From positions 1 through 54,530 of the forward strand of contig JAGPCY010000052.1 of assembly GCA_018057825.1 (NCBI GenBank): 54,530 nt of DNA, given 5' to 3'. Each line of letters starts with the position of its first letter. The first letter of the stretch is position 1. Positions 18,841 to 25,879 of this stretch are shown here, in pieces. Under the pieces are notes generated by a model. The model ran no database searches, was not told the origin of the DNA, and was given only the letters and a program-made list of their open reading frames with translations. This stretch comes from Kofleriaceae bacterium. GTDB taxonomy: Bacteria > Myxococcota_A > Polyangia > Haliangiales > Haliangiaceae. The position numbers and the translations under genes were made by a program.

Positions 18841-19663
18841 GCGAGCGCGACATAGTCGGCCACAACGACGCGCCGCGCACCTTCGCAGCTATCAGCGCGC
18901 CGGCAAGCTCCTGCGAAACCAGGACGCGCCGATCCGCCGCTGCCCCGCTGCCGAAGTACTCTCTGGTTCTTGTCATAGACTGCGTTGGGCTTGCGATGAG
19001 CGCAGGGAAGAATCCTCGCACATGGGGGCGATACTTTACGCGCCCGCACACGCCGCACCACTGCGGGACGAGCCCGTCAGTCGCGATGCCGACCTCTTCT
19101 TCTACCACGAGTTGCGTGACCGTCTCGAGCTCAGCGCCCTTCATGTTCGTGACGGAGCGACATGCGATGCCGCGGGGTTTGAAGAGACCGCCCCAGACCT
19201 CCGGCGTGACGAAGTACTCGTCGAATACCCAGTTGAGCTGGAGGATACCGCGCCGCCCCCACTTCGGCTCCGCCTTCATCTGAAAAGGCGCCTTCTGTCT
19301 CAGCCCGATCCCGCACATAGAGCACCATCCACTCAGGTCATACGTGACACTGAGATATCCACTTTCATGCTCGTCGGGCTGCGGATACCCGTGGTGCCAG
19401 TCGGGGACCAGGTCCAGCCAGCGCGCTTGCGCGACCTCTTCCCGCGAGAACTTGGTGGTGACGTGACCTTCGGAGACACCCCAGCCGTCCAACGTCGCAC
19501 GAATCTCGAACCACTGTTCATGATCCTCGCCGACGTCGAATGCCAACAGAGGATCCCCACCGCCTGGCATCGGAATTCCTTCGGGGAGTGTCAGCCCCAT
19601 GGATTCCAGCTCGCGTCGCTGGGAGGCGGTCGCGCAAAAGCCTCTTCTGTGCACAATCCTCAT
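18803..19663 (-). CDS. Double-CXXCG motif protein (SitI6-like immunity)
   Basis: A 286-aa protein with two CXXCG motifs, WCSMCGIG and WCGVCGRVKY, spaced by about 110 residues, plus EYFGSGAAADRRVLVSQEL near the C-terminus. This is the pattern of the Myxococcus xanthus double-CXXCG paralogous family, which includes the SitI6-type immunity proteins that protect against Sit swarming toxins. The four Cys per pair probably bind zinc. Its ATG overlaps (ATGA) the stop of an upstream RHS-derived frame, so it looks like the immunity half of a former Rhs cassette. The last ~12 residues run into the next RHS remnant, so the native C-terminus may have been replaced. Confidence 0.88.
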   Translation of the reverse strand: MRIVHRRGFCATASQRRELESMGLTLPEGIPMPGGGDPLLAFDVGEDHEQWFEIRATLDGWGVSEGHVTTKFSREEVAQARWLDLVPDWHHGYPQPDEHESGYLSVTYDLSGWCSMCGIGLRQKAPFQMKAEPKWGRRGILQLNWVFDEYFVTPEVWGGLFKPRGIACRSVTNMKGAELETVTQLVVEEEVGIATDGLVPQWCGVCGRVKYRPHVRGFFPALIASPTQSMTRTREYFGSGAAADRRVLVSQELAGALIAAKVRGASLWPTMSRSLPGQESREATAP

Positions 19664-19968
19664 AGGCCCAGCGCCCACAGATACTCGGAACTTCCTTGAA
19701 GTGCGTGGTGTGCGTGGTAGCCCCAGGGCGACACCCGCCGGCCGCTCGGGGCACCATCGGTCAGCGTCTCCTGCACGAGCCGCCCCAGCGGGTCGTACCG
19801 GTACGACAGCGTCCGGAACCAGCCCGGGCCCGACTCCTGCGCCGACGTGCGGCGGCCGGAGGCGTCGGTGCCGTACTGCACCTGCCACGGCGCCGCGCCG
19901 CCCGGACCGCGGTCCGCCAGGCTCGCCGCGCGGCCACGCACGTCGTAGCCGTAGTCCGTCGACGTCAC
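19660..19968 (-). pseudogene. RHS-repeat fragment ending at the double-CXXCG gene
   Basis: An in-frame piece of RHS body (STDYGYDVRGRAASLADRG, YGTDASGRRTSAQESGPGW, YDPLGRLVQETLTDGAP) running from about 19968 to 19703. It then leaves RHS homology and continues for about 14 codons (HALQGSSEYLWALGL) to a TGA that overlaps the ATG of the double-CXXCG gene. Those last codons may be the remnant C-terminus of the original toxin. There is no start codon with a ribosome binding site and no conserved core. The 3' end of the next immunity gene upstream lies within ten bases of the RHS boundary. Confidence 0.85.
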
Positions 19969-19973
19969 GAGGT

Positions 19974-20675
19974 TCAATCCCACCAAACCCCCTTCATGGG
20001 CAGAAGGTCTGCGCAAGTTCCACGCAGATCTCGTTGCGAGTACGGCATGCCGTGAAGCCCAGTCGTCTCGTAGTAGCTCCACTGCCGCATCATCTCAGCA
20101 AACGACGGAGCCCGCATCGAGCCGCCCTCAAAGATCGCCTCCGCCTCCATCTCCCCGTCCAACGTTGCAGTATCAGGGTGCAAAATGAACACGTCGTCAA
20201 GCCGCTGATAGCGACCAACGACGATAGCATCCGCCAGGTGGCCTATCCGCGACGGCGCGCGCTGCGCCGCACCGTAGACAAAGTAGTCACGATCGACCAC
20301 GGGCGTCTCAAACTCCAAATAGCCATCCACGAGCGCCCCATTGAAGTCGGCCAGCCTAAGCAAACCGGATACAGGCAGCAAAAGTGGCGCGTGATCTTCA
20401 TAGCTAGATTCAGCAGGGAGATGCACCGCCAGCGCGAAGTCTACGTAGGAACGCGGAAGGCGAACTCCCAGCGCCGCCTCTCGTTCTCGAATCATCTCGA
20501 GCACGTCCTCTGCAACAGGCGGCGGCCCGCTTGCCGCATCACCGATCAAACTACCAGGCACAACCCTGGCCCGCTCCCAGCAAGACAGGAAGCTCCGCCA
20601 GTCAGCCGCCGTCCCCGCGTACGCCGAGTGTCTTTCCGACAAATGCCAGATCTCATTTGCCTTCTTTGACTCCAC
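19974..20675 (-). CDS. SMI1/KNR4-type (SUKH) immunity-like protein 1
   Basis: A 233-aa member of a four-paralogue set in this island. The shared blocks are DWRSFLSCW near the N-terminus, GVRLPRSYVDFALA (the SUKH hallmark region), DYFVYGAAQR, LDGEMEAEA, APSFAEMMRQ and CADLLPM. SUKH proteins are frequent immunity proteins in polymorphic toxin systems. GTG at 20675 is preferred because AAGGAGAGACC directly precedes it; in-frame ATGs at 20690 and 20723 lack a ribosome binding site. The 3' end abuts the RHS fragment ending at 19968. The upstream 107 bases (20676-20782) show no RHS homology, so this gene has lost its toxin partner. Confidence 0.85.
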   Translation of the reverse strand: MESKKANEIWHLSERHSAYAGTAADWRSFLSCWERARVVPGSLIGDAASGPPPVAEDVLEMIREREAALGVRLPRSYVDFALAVHLPAESSYEDHAPLLLPVSGLLRLADFNGALVDGYLEFETPVVDRDYFVYGAAQRAPSRIGHLADAIVVGRYQRLDDVFILHPDTATLDGEMEAEAIFEGGSMRAPSFAEMMRQWSYYETTGLHGMPYSQRDLRGTCADLLPMKGVWWD

Positions 20676-20782
20676 GGTCTCTCCTTGCATAGTCTGAACC
20701 ACAACGTTCGCTGCGCATATCACTCCACTTCAGTTCAGTGCGACCCCGCCCACTTGGGACGGCCGGGTCGGTCCCAACGTAG

Positions 20783-21523
20783 TCATGGCGCAGACCACCA
20801 GGAATCCATCGGCAACATGCCAGCACACGTCGACCTCAGCTCGTGCTCAGCGGGGGGGCGACTCCAATTCAGCACCTGTCTTCGATAGGTCTGACGCATC
20901 AACTCAGCGAAATTGACCGTGCGAACCGCCCCCACATAGTCATATTTCACGGCCTCCATTTCCCCATCCGCGGTAAGAACCTTTGGATGCAGGACGACAA
21001 TCTCGTAATGGTCAAACCCATGCCATCCGACAAGCAATGACGTGCCTAGATATTCCGGTCGAATGGCCACCGAATCCTGCCTTGGACCGTACACATAGTA
21101 CTCGGCGTCCCCTGTCGTAAGACCCGCCGCGGCCTCCTCCCCCGTTCTGACAAGCTCAGGAAGAACCGACTCCGTCGTCATCACTTCATCCACACGAACC
21201 ATGCGCACATACGAATTCAGATCGTCGCCATCCGCCGGATAAGACTCTTCTGGCTGATATGCAAGCAGGAAGTGAACATATGACATTGGGAACCGCACCC
21301 CCAGCGCAGCCTGGCGTTCGTCGATCCTCTTCTGATACGATTCCTCCGACGCGGCAAGGTCAACGCTATCCCCAAGCACATCGCGCTTTATCAGGCTGAA
21401 GTTAACATCCTGCCCCTCGCGCACGTACTGCCTATACCAGCAAGACAGGAACCGTCGCCAGGCGTCGACATTTCCCGAGTAGCCGGAGAACTTCTTCCTG
21501 AGGCCATCATCAGAGTTGTTCAT
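20783..21523 (-). CDS. SMI1/KNR4-type (SUKH) immunity-like protein 2
   Basis: A 246-aa paralogue of the other SUKH-like genes: AWRRFLSCWYR, GVRFPMSYVHFLLAYQPEE, EYYVYGPRQD, LTADGEMEA, TVNFAELMRQ and CAGMLPMDSWW occur in order. ATG at 21523 is preceded by AGGAGAGGAAGGCGG, a strong ribosome binding site, and overlaps the TGA of the upstream RHS frame (ATGA). The upstream RHS gene has no toxin tip, so this immunity gene is an orphan. The gene looks AT-richer than the RHS body next to it. Confidence 0.9.
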   Translation of the reverse strand: MNNSDDGLRKKFSGYSGNVDAWRRFLSCWYRQYVREGQDVNFSLIKRDVLGDSVDLAASEESYQKRIDERQAALGVRFPMSYVHFLLAYQPEESYPADGDDLNSYVRMVRVDEVMTTESVLPELVRTGEEAAAGLTTGDAEYYVYGPRQDSVAIRPEYLGTSLLVGWHGFDHYEIVVLHPKVLTADGEMEAVKYDYVGAVRTVNFAELMRQTYRRQVLNWSRPPAEHELRSTCAGMLPMDSWWSAP

Positions 21524-22707
21524 TGATTCCGCCTTCCTCTCCTGTTATTTTCAGGATAGCCCGCGCTCGAGGTCGCGGCCCGCAGGCTGCCCAGGGCGTC
21601 GCTGTGCAGGTAGGCCGAGGCTCCGCTGCGATGCCGGGCGAGCCGGGTCAGGCCGTAGGTGTAGTGGGTCTCGCTCCCGTCGGCGGCGACCTCGGCGATG
21701 ACCTGGGCGTGCTCGAAGGTCGGATCGGTCACGAACCGCGTGGTCACCCCGTCGACCGTCTGCGACTGGCGCAGCCCCTCCGGGTCGTAACTGTACGCTA
21801 CCGACGTGGTCGGCGTGGTCGCAGCCACCAGGCGATGCGCCGCGTCGTACGAGAAGGTCGAGGTACCGGCGCCGTCGGTGCGCGCCAGGAGCTGCCCCGC
21901 CGCGTCGTAGCTGTACGTGACCGCAGGGCCGGTGCCGGTCTCGCCCAGCAGCCGGTCGTTGTCGTCGTAGGTCGAGTCGACGCGGGCCACGCTCGTGCCT
22001 CGCCTGACGTCCTCGACCAGCCGGTTACCCACGGCGTCGTAGCTCCAGGTCGACACCCGCTGGCCGCTCGGGGCGCCATCGGTCAGCGTCTCCTGCACGA
22101 GCCGCCCCAGCGGGTCGTACTGGTACGACAGCGTCCGGAACCAGCCCGGGCCCGACTCCTGCGCCGACGTGCGGCGGCCGGAGGCGTCGGTGCCGTACTG
22201 CACCTGCCACAGCGCCGCGCCGCCAGGGCCGCGGTCCGCCAGGCTCGCCGCGCGGCCACGCACGTCGTAGCCGTAGTCCGTCGACGTGCCGTTGGGCCGC
22301 GTCAGCCGCGTGAGCTGCCCCGCCGCGTCGTACGCGTACTGATGTACCGCGGCGCCTCGCGCCACCGCGGCCATCCGGTTCAGCTCGTCGTAGGCGTAGG
22401 TCACGGTCGCGTCCCCGCTCGCGGTCGTCGTCGTGACCGCCGTGCGGTTCCCGGCAGGATCATACTGGAAGTCGAGTCGGATCGCGTCGGGATACGCGAT
22501 GCTCGCCAGCCGACCGAGCGCGTCGTAGGTGCGGGTCGTACTCCGCACTGTCGCCCCCATCGTCTCGCGCTCTTCGGCGACCTGGCCATCCGCCGTGTAG
22601 GTCGTGTCGACCACCCGGCCGTCGGCATAGGTCCGCCGCGTCACCCGGTGATCCGCGTCGTAGGTGTACGCGGTCGCGGCCCCGTTCTCGTCGACGCTGC
22701 GCGCCAC
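21520..22707 (-). pseudogene. RHS/YD-repeat shaft, core and toxin deleted in frame
   Basis: About 395 codons of open RHS body (YTYDADHRVTRRTYADG, TYDALGRLASIAYPDAIRL, TYDDNDRLLGETGTGPA, SYDAAHRLVAATTP) ending at ATSSAG. Intact copies continue there with TLAERWNYHAFGTVDSH and the conserved core; here the frame jumps to YPENNRRGRRNQ and a TGA overlapping the next ATG. The core and toxin are therefore deleted without breaking the frame or the ATGA junction. It has no N-terminal secretion domain and no credible start; the first codon is an internal GTG. Unlikely to make a functional product. Confidence 0.85.
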
Positions 22708-22747
22708 CGAGCCGCACTGGGCTTACCCAGTCCAGGAACCTCCAGTC

Positions 22748-23623
22748 CTATTCACTGATTCGCGGAACTTTGACCGGCTCTCGCTCCCACCACGCGTCGA
22801 CCGGCAGCAGCGCCGCGCAGGTCTTCTGGATGTCGGCATCTGTGATCACGCCCTCCCACCGCCGCGATTGCCACGCATGGATATGACGCATCAACTCGGC
22901 GAAGCTTGTCGCACGAATTGTCCCGTGAGAAACATACGCGATCGCCTCCATTTCGCCATCAGCGAATGTCACGTACGGATTCAGTGAAATGATCTCATTC
23001 GAATCGAATCCGTAGTGACCAACACCCAGCGATCCTGCAAGGTACTCAGCCCGAAGGATGGCATCATCTTGCTTAGCACCATACACAAAATACTTATGAT
23101 CTGGGACCCCGTATACCCCTCGCGCGCCGTCAACAGCAGACACCCACGATGAACTAACCGCCCCCAGAGTGCTCAATGCCTCAATGCTGACGAATCGAGT
23201 AGACGACGCCTCGCCTTCTTCGGCTCGGTAGCGGAGCTCCGGCTGATAGGCAAGCAGAAAATCAACATATGATCGAGGAAGCCTGATACCCCGGTATGCC
23301 TCATAGGCTGCCACCTTCTCCATGTACGCGGCCTCGGTCGCGGCCAGATCCAGCCCGTCCACCAAGACGTCCCTCTTAACCAGAGAGTATTGAACTCCAT
23401 ACGCCTCCCGACGCTCTTGCTCTCTTGGGCTGCGGTACCAGCAAGACAAAAATCGCCGCCAGTCAGCGACAGCGCCTCCATATCCAGAAGACTGCTCGAG
23501 GCGATGCTTCACGATCTCAGAATTCATGACAGGTCGCTCTCGCTGGGAGTCATGGTTGCATGAATCACATGCCGGCGCTAGTACGCCACACAAGCCCACA
23601 AGCACTAGACCGCAGATTCTCAT
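22748..23623 (-). CDS. SMI1/KNR4-type (SUKH) immunity protein 3, probable lipoprotein, partner of the NucA/B tip
   Basis: A 291-aa SUKH-like paralogue (DWRRFLSCWYR, RLPRSYVDFLLAYQPE, KYFVYGAKQDD, FADGEMEA, SFAELMR, CAALLPVDAWW). Unlike its relatives it has an N-terminal extension MRICGLVLVGLCGVLAPAC that looks like a lipoprotein signal, though LAPAC is not an ideal lipobox. The ATG at 23623 overlaps the stop of the upstream RHS-NucA/B gene (ATGA), which supports this start; an internal ATG at 23527 would give a cytosolic form. Position and coupling make it the likely immunity protein for that toxin; a periplasmic location would intercept it before it reaches DNA. Confidence 0.87.
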   Translation of the reverse strand: MRICGLVLVGLCGVLAPACDSCNHDSQRERPVMNSEIVKHRLEQSSGYGGAVADWRRFLSCWYRSPREQERREAYGVQYSLVKRDVLVDGLDLAATEAAYMEKVAAYEAYRGIRLPRSYVDFLLAYQPELRYRAEEGEASSTRFVSIEALSTLGAVSSSWVSAVDGARGVYGVPDHKYFVYGAKQDDAILRAEYLAGSLGVGHYGFDSNEIISLNPYVTFADGEMEAIAYVSHGTIRATSFAELMRHIHAWQSRRWEGVITDADIQKTCAALLPVDAWWEREPVKVPRISE

Positions 23624-25392
23624 GGCTTACAGAGCCACATGGATGTTGGATACGCGACAGTCGCAAGCACCAGATAGGGAACAGCAGAAGGGCCCCTGGG
23701 CACGTCGCACACACTATAGAAGGCCCCAAGCTTCCCGCCGGCCCCAGAGTTGTGAGCGCCACTAATTCTTCGAAGAGAGAATCGATTCACCGGCCCGCTT
23801 TCCTCGGTCGCTGCAAACGGATACTCGTCGCAGTGCCGCGTAGCCGAAGAACCCTCACATACCTGCCCGGGCCCCTTGAATTTCTCGAGCCAGGCGCGAT
23901 TTGGTTCGCCTAGGCGCCGTCGCAGCACCCACGTATGACCGTCCGCCAGCGCGTCTTGAACATGGAGCGTTTGCTCGAAGTAGTCAGCGCCCTGGAAGAA
24001 GATGTTCGCCGGTGCCCGACACGGGCCGATCCCCACCATGCCAGCAGCTGTGCAAAATGCTGCCAGGGAAGCGATCCTCGATGCCGAGGCGCTCGATGAC
24101 GCGGCCGGCCCTATGGAGGCCAGCGACATCACCGCCGCACGGATCAACACCCCCTTCGCGATAGACGTGATAGCTGATACCGACACGGCAGTGCCGGTCG
24201 AGACGGATACTGCTGCGACGCCAGTGTCAACCAAGTTTGTCGACATCCCGCTCGGGTCGCGACCGGTGATCGGGTTCCCGTGCGCGTATCCGTACCGATG
24301 GAGCGTCAGTGGCTCGCGATCTCGGCCGCGATAGGTGTCCGCCTGCGTGAACCGGCCGATGGCGGGGGCGTAGTGGCGGGCTCGTAGGTAGTAGAGGTTG
24401 AGCGACGGTGAGTACTGCTCGCCGGCGAAGAGGAAGCTGTGGGCGTCGGCGCCGGTCAGGGGCACAGCCTGCCCGGCGTCGTCGACGTGGCTGTCGACCG
24501 TGCCGAAGGCGTGGTAGTTCCACCGCTCAGCGAGGGTGCCCGCGCTCGAGGTCGCGGCCCGCAGGCTGCCCAGGGCGTCGCTGTGCAGGTAGGCTGAGGC
24601 GCCGCCGCGGTGCCGGGCGAGCCGGGTCAGGCCGTAGGTGTAGTGGGTCTCGCTCCCGTCGGCGGCGACCTCGGCGATGACCTGGGCGTGCTCGAAGGTC
24701 GGATCGGTCACGAACCGCGTGGTCACCCCGTCGACCGTCTGCGACTGGCGCAGCCCATCCGGGTCGTAGCTGTACGCCACCGACGTGGTCGGCGTGGTCG
24801 CCGCCACCAGGCGATGCGCCGCGTCGTACGAGAAGGTCGAGGTGCCGGCGCCGTCGGTGCGCGCCAGGAGCTGCCCCGCCGCGTCGTAGCTGTACGTGAC
24901 CGCAGGGCCAGTGCCGGTCTCGCCCAGCAGCCGGTCGTTGTCGTCGTAAGTCGAGTCGACGCGGGCCACGCTCGTGCCTCGCCTGACGTCCTCGACCAGC
25001 CGGTTGCCCACGGCGTCGTAGCTCCACGTCGACACCCGCTGGCCGCTCGGATGGCCATCAACGAGCGTCTCCTGCACGAGCCGCCCGAGCGGATCGTACT
25101 GGTACGTGAGCGTCCGGAACCAGCCCGGGCCCGACTCCTGCGCCGACGTGCGCCGGCCGGAGGCGTCGGTGCCGTACTGCACCTGCCACAGCGCCGCGCC
25201 GCCCGGACCGCGGTCCGCCAGGCTCGCCGCGCGGCCCCGCACGTCGTAGCCGTAGTCCGTCGACGTGCCGTTGGGCCGCGTCAGCCGCGTGAGCTGCCCC
25301 GCCGCGTCGTACGCGTACTGATGCACCTCGGCGCCTCGCGCCTTGCTGATGGGCCTGGCGGCCTCGCTCACAGCGCATCTCCGACAACGCAC
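23620..25392 (-). CDS. Truncated Rhs protein with NucA/NucB-type DNase toxin tip
   Basis: A 590-codon frame. Residues ~20-290 are YD repeats; the RHS conserved core follows (YHAFGTVDSH, FAGEQYSPSLNLYYLRARHY, GRFTQADTYRGRD, LHRYGYAHGNPITGRDPSGM), ending near residue 383. The ~207-residue tip has a hydrophobic Ala/Ser-rich linker, then CDEYPFAATEE near 518 and SGAHNSGAGGKLGAFY, the pattern of the NucA/NucB deoxyribonuclease family (CDEYPFAS and downstream N..G..L..FY). No N-terminal secretion region is present: the frame begins in a junction, with GTG at 25392 or 25371. It may be silent unless recombined onto a full-length rhs gene. The stop overlaps the ATG of SUKH 3. Confidence 0.8.
   Translation of the reverse strand: MRCRRCAVSEAARPISKARGAEVHQYAYDAAGQLTRLTRPNGTSTDYGYDVRGRAASLADRGPGGAALWQVQYGTDASGRRTSAQESGPGWFRTLTYQYDPLGRLVQETLVDGHPSGQRVSTWSYDAVGNRLVEDVRRGTSVARVDSTYDDNDRLLGETGTGPAVTYSYDAAGQLLARTDGAGTSTFSYDAAHRLVAATTPTTSVAYSYDPDGLRQSQTVDGVTTRFVTDPTFEHAQVIAEVAADGSETHYTYGLTRLARHRGGASAYLHSDALGSLRAATSSAGTLAERWNYHAFGTVDSHVDDAGQAVPLTGADAHSFLFAGEQYSPSLNLYYLRARHYAPAIGRFTQADTYRGRDREPLTLHRYGYAHGNPITGRDPSGMSTNLVDTGVAAVSVSTGTAVSVSAITSIAKGVLIRAAVMSLASIGPAASSSASASRIASLAAFCTAAGMVGIGPCRAPANIFFQGADYFEQTLHVQDALADGHTWVLRRRLGEPNRAWLEKFKGPGQVCEGSSATRHCDEYPFAATEESGPVNRFSLRRISGAHNSGAGGKLGAFYSVCDVPRGPSAVPYLVLATVAYPTSMWLCKP
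24244..25342. repeat. 1.1-kb direct repeat, copy 1 (RHS body plus core)
   Basis: This block and 26332-27430 run in register at a constant offset of 2,088 bases, with no indel between their ends. The encoded proteins differ at a single residue (AHGNPIT here, AHGDPIT in copy 2), from one visible base change. The repeat ends precisely where the toxin tips begin (after DPSGM) and, upstream, where the 25.37-kb junction starts. It indicates a recent duplication or gene conversion. Confidence 0.9.
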
Positions 25393-25530
25393 GAGCCGCC
25401 CCAGCGGGTCATGCTGGTGGGAGACCTCTTGTCCACCGACACGCCGAGCCCGTCATGGCCGGACTCCGTCCGCGCACCCACCGAGTCGACAACCGCGGTG
25501 AGCTCGCCGTTGGGCCCGTACTCGTCTAAC
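25371..25530 (-). pseudogene. RHS junction fragments with toxin-end remnant
   Basis: One continuous minus-strand frame reads LDEYGPNGELTAVVDSVG, then ARTESGHDGLGVSVDK, an RHS body segment not present in any other copy here and presumably from the missing 5' part of the gene. It then runs, out of phase, through DNA matching the DPLGRLVQ block and ends GSCVVGDAL with TGA. That stop overlaps a GTG (25371) which opens the following RHS-NucA/B frame. The final bases resemble the end of the 25876 toxin (LRVVGGVL). At least two recombination or indel events are needed to explain it. Confidence 0.65.
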
Positions 25531-25624
25531 TACCGATTCGGGTTCGTTCATGGAGCCGGGCCCCTGGCCTGCCAGAGATCGCCCGTGCGAGCGTCCGGGA
25601 CGTCGGGCTACGAGGGAGGGGCCA

Positions 25625-25879
25625 CTACCAGCGAAGGGCATCGCCATTTCCCTCAACGATGGCGCGCATTGCGGCAACATTCTCAAACATCGCCTTGATT
25701 GCTTCAAGGAAGTAGCGAAGGTCGAAGTCAGAGGCCGCGCAGACGGCGGGGCTCATTCCACGTCGCATGACGACGGTTGTCAGTGCGTACTCAAGAGCAG
25801 CACGCAGGTTCAAATCTTGAACCGACTCAATAAACTCCGTCGCCTCACCGTATCGGCTCAAAGGGTGGGTCTCGTTCAT
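25625..25879 (-). CDS. Small immunity-like protein, partner of the unrecognised RHS tip
   Basis: An 84-aa, apparently all-helical protein (MNETHPLSRYGEATEFIES, AALEYALTTVVMRRG, FLEAIKAMFENVAAMRAIVEG). I know no family for it. Its ATG overlaps the TGA of the upstream RHS toxin frame (ATGA), giving translational coupling and strongly suggesting a cognate immunity protein. The longer in-phase open frame upstream is the toxin region read in another frame and was discarded. Small, helical, coupled immunity proteins are typical of polymorphic toxin modules. Confidence 0.75.
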   Translation of the reverse strand: MNETHPLSRYGEATEFIESVQDLNLRAALEYALTTVVMRRGMSPAVCAASDFDLRYFLEAIKAMFENVAAMRAIVEGNGDALRW

